From NCBI GenBank assembly GCA_039105265.1, contig JAPFFF010000006.1:682001-746000 (forward strand): DNA of 64,000 nt, in the 5' to 3' direction. The stretch's first letter is position 1; every line of letters starts with the position of its first letter. Of the stretch, positions 44,601 to 55,480 are shown piece by piece. The translations under genes and the position numbers were made by a program. Under the pieces are notes generated by a model that saw only the letters and a list, made by a program, of their open reading frames with translations, was not told where the DNA came from and searched no databases. The stretch comes from Tritrichomonas musculus. Lineage: Eukaryota; Parabasalia; Tritrichomonadida; Tritrichomonadidae.

Positions 44601-45260
44601 TTTCGCTTACTTGGAATTCAAGTACTCAGTATGCCAAAGAGAATTATGAACGAAGTTATGTGCTTAGCATTTGACTTAGGTTGTCATATCTATTATCAAG
44701 ATACAGATTCAATGCATATAGAAGTCGATGATTTACCTAAATTAATCGATGCATTCAAAGATAAGTATGGGAGAGATTTAATTGGCTCTAATTTAGGACA
44801 ATTCCATTCAGATTTTCCAACAATTGATAACCATGACGAAATGCCAAAAGCAATTGAATCATTCTTCTTAATGAAGAAGATGTACATTGATAAACTTCAA
44901 GATTCTACTGGAAAAATTGATTATATGGTACGCGGCAAAGGCCTTACTCAAAATAGCATTAAATATGCAACAAAGAAATTCAATAACAACCCATTAGCTT
45001 TATACAAATCAATGTATGAAGGGAAGTCTCAGACCTTTGACTTAACTAAAGGTCAACCATGTTTCGAAATGAACAAAAACATGACAGTATCAACAAAAAC
45101 AAAATTCGTGAGAAAGATAAAGACACTTTATGAAAGCGGCTCGAGAGACGATTACTTCGAATATCCAACAAGTTGGACAGGCAGCGAAGCCGAACGAAGT
45201 GAGAATCAAGAGGGAATTATTGATGACTACTTTCAGCCCTCAAATTATTCCCACATATGA
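41676..45260 (+). pseudogene. polB: Maverick protein-primed family B DNA polymerase (fossil)
   Basis: Exonuclease motifs are visible: WYADFEAD (Exo I) and YFHNLAYD (Exo II). Polymerase motif A is DFDAVSLYPS, motif B KLIMNSCYGK and motif C YYQDTDSMHI. These identify the protein-primed family B polymerase typical of Polintons and related viruses. The N-terminal part includes DDNCFVYALKQTG, a conserved feature of unclear role. The gene lies on the + strand and its end meets the integrase gene tail to tail. The copy is broken. Confidence 0.9.
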
Positions 45261-46129
45261 GCCAAACGATATCTTGGAAGCTTCTGTATATTTTTACCAC
45301 TTTTTACTAAATACAATCCATTCTCAAATCCAATAATTTTGTGCTCACCAGGTTGAATAATACTTCTTCGTTTCAGCATCTTATCTGTTTCATTGTATAC
45401 TTTAACATTCATACCTTCTTCAATTTTGAATCCAGGACTATTCTTTATGTTATAATTCTCTTGACATATTCTTCTAACTATATAGTTTTCTAATTCATGG
45501 TCATTCTGAACTTGTTGAGGAGATACAGGATATCCGGCATATTTACTTAGAGTTTGATGAGGGGCATGATTGTATTGGAAAACCAAATCTTCCATAACAT
45601 TTGGAGTAATCATACCGATTTTCATATTATATGCCATATCTCGTAAAGTACGAATTACTCTATCTATAATCCCTAATGATGAATGTAATGGACTTGTTTT
45701 ATTGGCTAATCTTTGTTCTGACTTCATGAAATCAGGATATGCACCATTCACTTGTCTTGGAACTGTTCTAAAAGTAATTCCATTATTAATATAGAATTCT
45801 TGAGCTTCTGCTGAATTAAAGGCAGATTCACCATCACCAGAAAGATATCTAACTACCATTCCCTGGTCTATCAATGCTCGTAACGCATTCAAGTATCTTT
45901 TGGATGATTTCTTATCACGTTTACTGAATTTGTTTTCACCTAATTCAATATTTGTTAGTTTAACATAAAGGTATCTTGTATTAATATTTATTGCTACAAG
46001 ATAACAGAGATGATATACCATCATCAAATCAATGATGTAAGAGTCTCTTGATGACATTTTATGTAATTGGTATTTTTTGGTATTATCCTTTAATGGGAAT
46101 GATGATTTGGGTTCGTCGATAGTTTTCAT
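45245..46129 (-). CDS. Maverick retroviral-type integrase (fossil)
   Basis: The core contains an AININTRYLYVKLT strand, YLSGDGESAFNS around the second catalytic Asp, and GIIDRVIRTLRDM followed by VFQYNHAPHQTL, the usual integrase C-terminal helix region. A chromodomain is not evident. The preferred start is the internal Met at 46129 (MKTIDEPKSSFPLK), because residues upstream only mirror the gene on the other strand. Mavericks use this DDE enzyme to insert. It converges on the polymerase gene. Part of a decayed element. Confidence 0.85.
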   Translation of the reverse strand: MKTIDEPKSSFPLKDNTKKYQLHKMSSRDSYIIDLMMVYHLCYLVAININTRYLYVKLTNIELGENKFSKRDKKSSKRYLNALRALIDQGMVVRYLSGDGESAFNSAEAQEFYINNGITFRTVPRQVNGAYPDFMKSEQRLANKTSPLHSSLGIIDRVIRTLRDMAYNMKIGMITPNVMEDLVFQYNHAPHQTLSKYAGYPVSPQQVQNDHELENYIVRRICQENYNIKNSPGFKIEEGMNVKVYNETDKMLKRRSIIQPGEHKIIGFENGLYLVKSGKNIQKLPRYRLAHMWE

Positions 46130-46687
46130 TCTAGAATTAAATTTGAAAATCAATATGAAATCCTTAATCAATTTCCATTTACAATTAGAAAAGTTAGAGA
46201 CCATTATGAAGTTAAAGAAAGTAATGATAATAAAGGTTATCCTCGTGTTAAATTAGACTTACATGATTATAGAAAGCATTTCTGAATTGCTCAACAATTC
46301 ATTCCAAATGATGACCCAGAACATAAGAATCAAATCGACCATATTAATAGAGATAGAACAGATTATCATATTGAAAACCTCAGATGGATAACTCAGTCAG
46401 AAAATAACAGAAACAAATCATCAAATAATGGAGTAGAATATACTTACGTTGATGAAATAAGTGATGATGCAATTGTTGTAAATGATTATGGAAAGCATGA
46501 ATTCGAAAACTACTATTATGATGAAGCAACCGATAAGTTTTATTTCTATAACGGCAATCAATATAGAGAATTGCATATTAATGAAGATAAACGTACTCAA
46601 CTGAAATTTGTAATAATGAATAACAAAAATAATCAGAAAATTCGAATCTATTATGGTAAATTCAAACGTTTATACAACTTAATCTAA
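46130..46687 (+). pseudogene. HNH endonuclease, NUMOD4/homing type, inside the Maverick (fossil)
   Basis: The frame encodes FENQYEILNQFPFTIRK (NUMOD4-like start), then QIDHINRDRTDYHIENLRW, the HNH core, and TQSENNRNK. This is the layout of phage-type homing endonucleases. It starts back to back with the integrase and is not in the minimal Polinton gene set. It looks like a passenger or resolving nuclease of the element. The copy is broken. Confidence 0.8.
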
Positions 46688-46695
46688 AAATATTT

Positions 46696-47055
46696 TTAAT
46701 ACTCAATCATGAGTTCGAGTACAAATTGTTGGACATTAATTAGATTACCCATTAAGTCAGTAAACCATATCTTAAAAGTATCTTTAGGCTGTGTTATTTC
46801 GTATTTCTTGTACTTGGTTAATATAGTATTTGTAAAGCAAACGAATGAATCCAAATAATTATCACGTTCAATGAAAGAACAGTGTAACATAACATCTCCA
46901 ACCATTGCATTACTAAATAAGCAACGACAATGGATGACATGGATGAACTTAGGATTATTACTTGATGTGAATTCATGAGGGAATTTTCTTTCATAATATT
47001 TGCTTGGGCTATTTCCTGCTCCTTGAACATAAAAGTAAGTTTTTACTGTTGGCAT
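46696..47055 (-). CDS. Maverick ORF, possible small jelly-roll (penton-like) protein, 119 codons
   Basis: Begins MPTVKTYFYVQGAGNSP and ends TFKIWFTDLMGNLI with QQFVLELMIEY. That last pattern resembles the C-terminal strands of minor capsid proteins in Polintons and virophages. Similarity is judged by eye only; an unrelated beta-rich protein is possible. It is shorter than usual pentons. Part of a fossil element. Confidence 0.35.
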   Translation of the reverse strand: MPTVKTYFYVQGAGNSPSKYYERKFPHEFTSSNNPKFIHVIHCRCLFSNAMVGDVMLHCSFIERDNYLDSFVCFTNTILTKYKKYEITQPKDTFKIWFTDLMGNLINVQQFVLELMIEY

Positions 47056-47180
47056 TGATTGTTTTACAGGAAAAATAATTTTATTAATAGTAGTTTTTCA
47101 GTATTAGAGTATTGACCTACATTGGTTGGATTAGATTGCATTAGGTAGAAGGCGGAAAATGTTATTTTTCCATTTATCAA

Positions 47181-50045
47181 ATGTCTTATTCAAAACAGCA
47201 AGTTGATGAAAATACAGATTATAAGGCAGGAAAAGCCATATCTTTAGAAGATAGAATGATTTCAGTAAACTTTGATAATACACTATGTCTAAACTCAGAA
47301 GGAAAACTTTCATGTGTTGTTGTAGGAAGTGGTTCTAGTGGAATAGAATATTCAGAAGGCCCAGGGATTCATATCAACAATCACAAGATAAGCGCTAACG
47401 TTGATGGAATATCAGTTAAAGTAAACCAGGCTGGTGAAATAGAAGCTATAGATAAATCTATAAAATTTAAAGCAGGAGATGGTATATTAATCACCAGAGG
47501 CAATAATGCAATTACTGCTGATATTGACGGAACAAGTATTGTCTTCAATGAATCTAAACAGTTATCAGTAGCCAATGCAGGGAAAGTATATAGGCCAGGT
47601 GATGGTTTAAATGTAAATGGAGATACTTTAAATGTTCAAGTTTACCAAAGCACAATCAAAATAAATAATGATAATCAATTAGCACTAACAATTCCAAGTA
47701 TAAATTATAAAGCAGGTGATGGTATTGAAATTGATAAAGATGTAATCAAAACAAAGATTGATAATTTAACAATTCAAGCAAATCCAGATGGTGAAATTCA
47801 TGCAGTTGTCCCAACAGCCGGTTCGGCTCTTTCATCTAATTCAAACAAATTCGATGTTAATGTTGATGGCACGACAATCAAAGTAAATGAAAATAATCAA
47901 TTAGAAGCAGTTAATTCTGGTAGTAAAGAATATAAAGCTGGATGGGGAATTGAGATTAATGATGATACAATTAAAACTAGAATTGATGATAATACAATGG
48001 GATATCTTGATGGTAAGCTATATGCAATGCCTTATAATGGTGGTAAAGGTGTTTTAGTTTCACGAATCGATAGTACCAATTACGTAAATGTTAATACTGA
48101 TGATAAAACAATTAGAGTTAATGAAGATAATAAGTTGGAAGCAATTGGTGGAAGTAGTAAATACACAGCAGGTGATGGAATAAGCATAAACGATAATACA
48201 ATTGCAATTAATCAGAATTGGTTTGATATAAGGGATACTAATAATAAAGATGGAACTTTTCAACTAAGGAATATTGGTGACGCCTCGCATCCAGATATTC
48301 GTTTATGTGCTGTTGAAATAAGACCATTAAACAAAAACCTTACTAGAGATTTCTTTACTCAAACTCTTGGGCTTAACCCTGACTATGAAATGGATTTCAA
48401 TACTTCTATCAGCCAGATGGATATATCTCCAGAGATAACCGAACAATTAGGACTTGGCTCCGTTGTGCGACAAAACTACGGCTCTGGTGAATCTAAATAT
48501 TTATTAACAATTGATGACATACCTAAGTTGAATATAACACAAGATGAAACAGCATTCCTCCAAATTCATCTACCAGATTATGTTAAAGATAGTAATGGTA
48601 AACCAATTGATTCAGTCATTTGCAATGTTAAGAAAGGATTTAATGGATACATTTCAGATATCAATAGAGTTACGTTAAGTGGTGAAAGTTTTGACGTTCC
48701 AGATGATTTGGTAACATATAACGAAGTAGGATGCGATATAGAGTTCCACAAGATTGCTCAATTATGTGACCCAACCATTCTTACAACAGAGGGAATGCAA
48801 ATCAGGATATGTGACAGTGTATTTAAGATACTATTAACTGCTACTTCTTCAGGTGATGGTAAGTTTACAATGATTGCAGATGAGACATTAGATTCTGGCT
48901 TTGATGGACCCAATCAAGCATTTCATTTTAATTACGAGCATCATAAAGAGTTATTCAAAGATTCTGTTGTTATACAATTATATAATAACGTATCTGAATA
49001 TGTTGAAGAAACAATCACATTAAATAACTTCGAGATGAGTTCAGGTTTGCCTTCATACACCATTCCTCATGTATATAAGATAAATGACAGCTGGAAAGTT
49101 GAGAATTTAGAAGGCTATGATAAACCAGGATTGATGACATCACACGACTTGAACATTAAAGAATTATTGCTAAGAGGTGAATTAATGATTGATATTATAT
49201 ATGATAAAACAAATATCAGAACAGAAAACGTAATTAGATGTAAAGAATTGATTGCAGATAATGGGTTTACTTTACATAAATCACCACTAATTTTCTTATA
49301 TGAACCTAAAGATTTTGGCATTGAAACAATTAATGGTATAGATTACTGGTTCATTGATTTCGGTTATAAAAATGATAGTGAAGAATTTAAAGCATTACCA
49401 AACGAGCAACCATTTGAATTCATTGACAGAAAGATTTTTGGTTTAGATTATTGTCTAAAGAAAAATGGAGACGAATCTCACTCAGAGAGCTCGAGCGCAG
49501 GGCGATGGACAGGAAATAATATATATTATCACATCAAAGATGATTACAAGAGTGTGAAGAAACTTGATGTAATTCAATACGTAAGCATTATTGTTAGTAA
49601 GAATGATAAATTAAAGTTCGTAATGAATGAATGGGGAATGGCAAACATACCACAAGCTTTATATGATAACATGACTCTATCATTTAAGAATGGTGATAAA
49701 GAAATACATAATATTGAAATTATTAATTATTCAATTCATCAAACTGATTATACATTCGAAGATGATTTATGTGATGTAATAAGGTTCGAATTACATGATA
49801 AAAATATTGCAGACCATGCTGCTTCAGGTGATGGTAAATTAATTCTTACATTCACGTCTCCTATTAACTCTGAATTAACAAAATCATTTGAGATTAAAGC
49901 AACGTATAATGGAAAAACGAACCAATCAATCTATTCAGATGAAGATTTATACATAAAAGCATTTCAGATAAATAAATACAAACGAATTGAAAATGATAGC
50001 AATAATAGATTACGTGTTTACTTACGTGAAGGATTCTTTTATTAA
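47181..50045 (+). CDS. Maverick fibre-like protein with beta-repeat shaft (954 codons)
   Basis: Residues 1 to about 350 hold around seven repeats with the pattern YKAGDGIEI...DNTIKTRID...VNENNQLEAV, 35-50 residues each. Alternating hydrophobic residues, Gly turns and a repeated GDGI turn resemble the shaft repeats of adenovirus fibres and phage tail fibres. The remaining 600 residues form an unrelated, probably globular region (NKNLTRDFFTQTLG onward) with many beta-type stretches. The likely role in the living ancestor was attachment; this is inference. It is the largest gene of the element. Part of a fossil element. Confidence 0.7.
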   Translation: MSYSKQQVDENTDYKAGKAISLEDRMISVNFDNTLCLNSEGKLSCVVVGSGSSGIEYSEGPGIHINNHKISANVDGISVKVNQAGEIEAIDKSIKFKAGDGILITRGNNAITADIDGTSIVFNESKQLSVANAGKVYRPGDGLNVNGDTLNVQVYQSTIKINNDNQLALTIPSINYKAGDGIEIDKDVIKTKIDNLTIQANPDGEIHAVVPTAGSALSSNSNKFDVNVDGTTIKVNENNQLEAVNSGSKEYKAGWGIEINDDTIKTRIDDNTMGYLDGKLYAMPYNGGKGVLVSRIDSTNYVNVNTDDKTIRVNEDNKLEAIGGSSKYTAGDGISINDNTIAINQNWFDIRDTNNKDGTFQLRNIGDASHPDIRLCAVEIRPLNKNLTRDFFTQTLGLNPDYEMDFNTSISQMDISPEITEQLGLGSVVRQNYGSGESKYLLTIDDIPKLNITQDETAFLQIHLPDYVKDSNGKPIDSVICNVKKGFNGYISDINRVTLSGESFDVPDDLVTYNEVGCDIEFHKIAQLCDPTILTTEGMQIRICDSVFKILLTATSSGDGKFTMIADETLDSGFDGPNQAFHFNYEHHKELFKDSVVIQLYNNVSEYVEETITLNNFEMSSGLPSYTIPHVYKINDSWKVENLEGYDKPGLMTSHDLNIKELLLRGELMIDIIYDKTNIRTENVIRCKELIADNGFTLHKSPLIFLYEPKDFGIETINGIDYWFIDFGYKNDSEEFKALPNEQPFEFIDRKIFGLDYCLKKNGDESHSESSSAGRWTGNNIYYHIKDDYKSVKKLDVIQYVSIIVSKNDKLKFVMNEWGMANIPQALYDNMTLSFKNGDKEIHNIEIINYSIHQTDYTFEDDLCDVIRFELHDKNIADHAASGDGKLILTFTSPINSELTKSFEIKATYNGKTNQSIYSDEDLYIKAFQINKYKRIENDSNNRLRVYLREGFFY

Positions 50046-50824
50046 AATACCTGAGGAAGATGTGAAATATAAAGAAGGAACGAATCCATTTAGTTATTTA
50101 TTCTCTCAACAAACATATGAAATAATTCCTAAACCAGAAGCATGTTCATACTTGTCAACAACTCATAATATAAGAACAGATGGAATTGTTATTGGCTCTA
50201 ATATAGAAACTCATAGCTTTCTCTTAAATGACTTAGGTAATAATGTAACATTACTCGGTGGTGAAATACAAAGAATTGATGAAGCCGAAAAGCAAGACAG
50301 AAAAGATATAGAACATTTAAATTCAATCATTAAAGTTCAATCAACTTTAGATAAGGTATCAAAAATATTAAGTATAATTGTAGATGGTGTTGCTGTAATG
50401 GGAATGGTAAGTGTTGGCGCTAAAGTTGTATATAATTTCGCTAAATCAAAATTATATAGAGGAGGAAATGCTGCAGCAGCAACAGCTAGAGGTGCAGCTC
50501 ATCCAGCTGTTGATGAAGAAGTAATGTTATTAAATTCAGCTGAAACATCAGAGGGTAGTGCTGCAGGTTCAGCTACTTCAGAAAGTGAATTACAATATGC
50601 ACCATTTGATATATCACCTTTATCTACAGATTTCAGTTCAATGAGTAGTTCAAATGAGAGCCAAATCGACCCATCTACTGGATTTCTTTTAAACGAAGAT
50701 TCAGATTCAGTACAACTGTATAAATTTAATAAGATTACCAAATTTGCCAATTTAGCTATATTTAGAGGAGTTATGAGAATTGGTGATTTCCTAAAAATAG
50801 GTTCTTTACAGGAGGATGGAATTA
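49987..50824 (+). CDS. Maverick ORF with one hydrophobic segment, interrupted by a transposon
   Basis: Overlaps the end of the fibre-like gene in another frame. It contains a heptad-like stretch (IQRIDEAEKQDRKDIEHLNS), then a membrane-length segment (SIIVDGVAVMGMVSVGAKVV), an Ala/Gly patch and an acidic Ser-rich tail. A coiled coil followed by a membrane helix would suit a membrane-active or virion-attached protein, which is inference. A TA-flanked insertion begins at 50825. Confidence 0.5.
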
Positions 50825-52083
50825 TAGGGTGTCCAAAAAAATTTGAGCATCTACATCTGTATAAAAGATATAAAGATAGTTTTTGATTTATTAATAACTG
50901 TAATTAATATAATATATATGATATTAAAATTAAGCCAGAATCTTGTATATTAATTTGAATATGATTCATTTAACTTTGCATCTTTGAATATTGAGTTTTT
51001 TGGGAAAACAATTAATTTTTTTTCATTAGGATTCATTTGATGGAGCAAACAAAACAAATTTAAAAATGTAAACATATGTATTATATAAAACTTATGTGTA
51101 GATTAAATGAATTCATTTGTTGATTGATTTTTGATTAGAATTTTTTGTATTGTATTCAAAAAAAAATTTGTATGAATCATGGCAAAATATTTGCAATCTT
51201 GTTGACATGAATAATAAGTAACTGTAAATTCTTTTTATTAAATAATATTCTTCATACAACAAATAAATTATATATATATAAATTGCATCTTTTTATTTTT
51301 CCAAAATAGTAATTATGTGCGAATTTTGAAATTTTTGACGTTTTTGAACAAAATTGAATTTCGTTGACCTTCATGAACAAAGAAATAATTGCATGAAGAT
51401 ATAATCTTTGGGATTTAAATTTCACATCTTACTAATTATAAATTCGGAATAGTTTCATTTTAATATTAAAATTTGAGCTGGAAAAATTGCAAAAAAATCT
51501 GATTTCATTTCACTTTTTGAGAGAAAACTAGCAGATATGAAAAAGTGAATAAAATCAAATTTTCACAATCCGCTATTCAACCCAAACAAAGCTTATGCCT
51601 TTTTTTAATTCTTAATTGTGCAACAAATAATTCCCTTTTTATGAAAATTGGCTATCTTTATGTCTCGTTGATTAATAGATCGATCATCAATTCATGAGTG
51701 ATTCAATTCAGAAAAACATATAAGGATCTTTTCTTGACATTTTTATCATCAAGTGAACTTGAATATTTATTTATAAAATAATAATATAATACAGTTAACT
51801 CCATTAATTATTATAATTTATATTGTTCAGCTCCATGGACATTCTAAATCTAAATATATCCAAAATATTTAAGTCGCCAATAAAAAATATAATAAATACG
51901 TTTATAATTTCTATACGTTTACTTTTTTAACTTAAATAACTGTTCATAATTATTGACACATTTAAAATCTGGAAGATTTTTTAATAGCACAATAAAAACA
52001 GCATTTGAACTTTATTTTAAAAAGAAAAAAAAATATTTTCATTTATCACAAATAGAGATGCTCAAATTTTTTCGGACACCCTA
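50825..52083. mobile_element. TA-flanked DNA transposon inserted in the Maverick
   Basis: Ends TAGGGTGTCC...TTTGAGCATCT and the inverse AGATGCTCAAA...GGACACCCTA form inverted repeats of about 28 bp. TA lies at 50823-50824 and 52084-52085. Length 1259 bp. The interior is AT-rich and has no transposase frame. Frames that enter from the Maverick read GCPKKFEHL on the left and EMLKFFRTPY on the right, which are simply the two ends translated. Mariner/Tc1-like by TA target and size; non-autonomous or decayed. Confidence 0.85.
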
Positions 52084-53692
52084 TACTTTAAATAGAATTA
52101 TTTCAATGAGTCCAGGAACTAGAATTAGATTCTATGATGATGATAAAAATGAATATATGATTAAAGGATTTACAACAAATGATGAATCAACTTGGGATAG
52201 CAATCATGTAGTATTAGGTGATGTATTAAAAGAACACTTGAACAACAATTATGTGAAACTTACGAACTTAAGTGAGTATGCATTGAAGAGTGAATTACCT
52301 GAACCTATTGATTTAACACCATATTACACTAGTGCCCAAGCTGATGAGATGTTCGTTGATGAAGATGAATTAGCATATGAATTAGATAAGTATGAGACCA
52401 AGGATGTAGCTGAAGGGAAATATGCATTGAAAACAGATATCCCTGAGATACCCACAGATTTGGTTAATGAATCTGCACTGAGTACTGCACTATTTGGAAC
52501 TGAATTGAATATTGAATATCCAGCAAACTTATATGAGGGTGCATATATTACCCTTAAGCTACCCAATGCTGGAGTTCATTTGATATTTGATGCTAATTGG
52601 GGAGATAATCAAGATGATGATATAATGCATATTGATGTAATATTTAAACCAACTGGTTCTACTAGCACTTTTGATAGCATGGACAGGTATGATAGCAATG
52701 GTAAACGCCTTGATACAATAATATGGCGTCATGATGATTCACTAATTGTATATGTATCGTATATTTCAGCACATAGAAAATATAATCCTATAGCATATAA
52801 TTTCATTAGAGCACAAATCGAATCACCATTTATAAAAGACTTGAATGTTGTTGATGAAAATCAAAAACGATTCACAATTCAATGTACACAGAATGATAGT
52901 GGTTGTGTAATCCCAAATGAATATATAAGAAGAGTATTAACAACTAAAAATATTATTGTGAAGTTCAAACGAAATGTAGATGATACAACATATGAAGAAG
53001 CTGAATATACTTATTCTGGACGAAAGGGTGGAAATCTCATATACAAATCAGTAAGTAGTGAGTCAAGTGAATCGATAGATATTCGTGTACTTTCAGGTAT
53101 TATTTCAATAAGAGCCGCGGATGATACATTGACTATTATATATGATGTATCTATCACATTAATCAGCAGTCAACCTGCGAACGATAATATGATTACTTCG
53201 GTGAAATATGTGAATGATAACTTTGCATTGAAATCATATGTTGATGAACTTCACGCAACAACAAACACAACTATCACTCATTACTGTCCAATAGAGGCTG
53301 GTGAGGAGATTACTGACTACAAGATTGGTAAACCTGTATATATATCAGGGCATGTATATAAGTATAATAAAGAAACTAAACGATTCATTAGCAGCACCCC
53401 TACTGATAGCACTGATTGTATCTGTTCAGTTATTATGGATGGAACCTGGAAGGAATTTGTTGGTATCATTACTAGAATCGATAAAGAAAATGGATGTATT
53501 ACCTTTGCGACCCACGGCGACTATTTATTCTACGTTGATGACGCAAATCTATACCAGATAGGTGATGTAATACTCTATGATGGAAGAATCCTCGATGAAG
53601 ATTATGCACTAACATTGAAGATACAACAGAGCATAGTAGGGAAAGTAAGCGGAAAAATAAACGAACATTATTTAGCAGTGTTTAAAGCTTAA
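52084..53692 (+). CDS. Second fibre-like Maverick gene
   Basis: After the insertion the frame encodes LSEYALKSELPEPIDLTPYY, then YETKDVAEGKYALKTDIPE: repeats like those of phage tail fibres (YALKS...P...LTPYYT). A long beta-rich region follows, then a C-terminal part (HYCPIEAGEEITDYKIG with KPVYISGHVYKYN) resembling receptor-binding tips. The first 40 codons of the open frame belong to the transposon, so its ATG at 51953 is not the original start. Part of a fossil element. Confidence 0.6.
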
Positions 53693-54369
53693 ACAACTAA
53701 TTTTAGGCTCAAGCCATACTTGATAAACTGGGAATATATATTATTGTAAGCATACTTCATGTCTTCAGTCTTTCCATCTTTAGTGATTAATATTTTTGAA
53801 ACTTTGGTAAATTTTGAAGAAGATGAGGTGCAGCCGCAGCCAACATCAGAATCGTCAAGAACAAATTCTACCTTTTCACATTCAGTGAGTAACTTAATCA
53901 TATCCATTAACAATTTGCTTTCGCATACAACATAAGAGTTTACTTTTAGTGGGTTACCTTCATACATCTCAACCAACATCTCTAAGAACTTATTTTTCTT
54001 CTCTAATGTATCTAGTTCAGTGCCTAAATCTATGATGCCTCTTTCCTGAGCTAAAAGGGAATTGCTGCTTATTGGTGCTACTGATGGAAATTGAGATTCC
54101 TGATTCATCATCGGTATATTTGAAGTTAGACCATTCGATTGCATATCTGGTTGGTTGTTGGCTTGAGTAAAATTTACACCTTGATTCAAGGATTGAATGT
54201 TAGGATACAATGGTACAGTTTGTGGACGTTGTTGCTCCCCTGTTTGACTCGTTCCTGCAGCGCGCGGAGTAATCTTTATATTAACGTTGGTATTTTGGCT
54301 CTGAGTAACATTATTATTTGTATCTGTTTCAGAACTTAATATTCGTGCTTGTCTTAATGTGCCTGACAT
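53689..54369 (-). CDS. Maverick ORF of unknown function, disordered N-terminus (226 codons)
   Basis: Residues 1-110 are Asn/Gln/Ser/Pro-rich and probably disordered (MSGTLRQARILSSETDTNNN). A helical stretch follows (LDTLEKKNKFLEMLVEMYEG), then a compact part with a GCGC motif. It overlaps the end of the second fibre-like gene tail to tail by four bases. No family is recognised. Part of a fossil element. Confidence 0.55.
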   Translation of the reverse strand: MSGTLRQARILSSETDTNNNVTQSQNTNVNIKITPRAAGTSQTGEQQRPQTVPLYPNIQSLNQGVNFTQANNQPDMQSNGLTSNIPMMNQESQFPSVAPISSNSLLAQERGIIDLGTELDTLEKKNKFLEMLVEMYEGNPLKVNSYVVCESKLLMDMIKLLTECEKVEFVLDDSDVGCGCTSSSSKFTKVSKILITKDGKTEDMKYAYNNIYSQFIKYGLSLKLVV

Positions 54370-54408
54370 GATTTAAATAATACAAAAATATATAACATAA
54401 GCTTAGAT

Positions 54409-54866
54409 TAAAATAAAATCATCGAAATCTGTTTTCTGACAATCAGCGACATGCTTTCGAATTTTCTCAACACTCTCATTATTAGAACATTTTCTCATAT
54501 GTGATGGATAATACTTGTTTCCTTTAAATTCCTTTTGATTCAAATAAATATCAAGTATAACATATCTTTCTTGTCCTTGCCATTTGGAAAAGACCTATTA
54601 TCATTCTCTTTACATGAAATTATCGGTTGACATCCATAGATTTCTTGAATTCTATCATATCTTATACTTCTTGGTTTACTCTCAGTTCTATCTGTTATAA
54701 AGATTGGTTTAAGACATATTCCATACTTATTCTTAAATGCATCATTGCATTCGAAAAAGACAGAAATAATAGGGTCTACAATGTTATAGTCATTCTTGAT
54801 GATGTTTTCTTGTTCGTTAAGCTTGTTGATGAATTTTGTGATAGAGAAGAATTGTGTTGAAGTCAT
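54409..54866 (-). pseudogene. Maverick gene of unknown function (fossil)
   Basis: Begins MTSTQFFSITKFINKLNEQE. A later part includes NKYYPSHMRKCSNN, which may bind metal. Family unknown; broken. Confidence 0.45.
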
Positions 54867-54908
54867 TTCATGCTCAAAAAATTTTAAAAATGTTTAAAAA
54901 TAATTGGA

Positions 54909-55310
54909 TTTATCACATGATTTAATCAACACAATATGCTTCATATTCATATTCAAATATATCTTTCATAGTATGAATTTCTTCTGCTCCGTTGCTTTCG
55001 AATACTACACGTTTAATGTATCTATCAATATCTTTACAAGCAATCTGAAGCCTTTGAATAAAGTAGTAATAATATTTTCTTTCTATATCATTCTCTGGCA
55101 CTTCTGTTTTAATACCTGCATAAATCATTAAATTGTAAGCATTATCTTCAATTTCTCCTTCTTCTAACTCTTCAAAAGGTGTATCTAGAAGTCTAATCTA
55201 TAAATGTGTTTAAATGCGCCTCGACCTAATTTACTCCAATCTTCTAATTTTGAATTATCAGCGATTAAATCTTCTATTGTGTATGATGAAGATGACATTG
55301 CGATTATTTT
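54909..55310 (-). pseudogene. Maverick gene of unknown function next to the right end (fossil)
   Basis: Starts MSSSSYTIEDLIADNSKLED close to the right inverted repeat. A later part reads ENDIERKYYYYFIQRLQIAC with an acidic end. No family recognised; broken. Confidence 0.45.
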
Positions 55311-55367
55311 TAGATGAGATAAAAAATCAAATAAAAAATATACATGCCCTTATTCTGATAGCTATTT

Positions 55368-55480
55368 GAATGCTGAGAATTCAGTGCAAAAAACTCAGGC
55401 CAGATAGCTTTGGTCGGTTTACCGAGCACAGCGAGGGGTTTGACGCCGAGCGTCAAAAAACCGCCAAAGCTGTGACTACT
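55368..55480. repeat. Maverick right terminal inverted repeat
   Basis: Inverse of 40824-40936; followed by the TTATT duplication at 55481-55485. Confidence 0.92.

Larger units (their letters stand above)
40824..55480. mobile_element. Maverick/Polinton element, decayed but with both ends
   Basis: Terminal inverted repeats of 113 bp begin AGTAGTCACAGCTTTGGCGG and differ at about four positions. They are flanked by a 5-bp TTATT duplication. Length 14657 bp including a 1.26-kb secondary insertion. Parts recognised: protein-primed DNA polymerase B, a retroviral-type integrase, an HNH nuclease, two fibre-like proteins, a small protein with a membrane segment and several unknown ORFs. Double-jelly-roll capsid, packaging ATPase and cysteine protease were not seen. 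It carries roughly five breaks plus the insertion and is a fossil. About 3.5% divergence between the ends suggests a moderately recent arrival, later than the TA-flanked element around it. Confidence 0.92.

Noticed and set aside
51953-52083. Apparent start of the second fibre-like gene at 51953
   Set aside because: These codons lie in the inserted TA-flanked element; EMLKFFRTPY is its inverted end in translation.
55200-55310. Kinase-like glycine loop (LGRGAFKHIYRL) in the small - strand gene next to the Maverick right end
   Set aside because: Only this short stretch fits; no other kinase motif follows, so the match is taken as chance.
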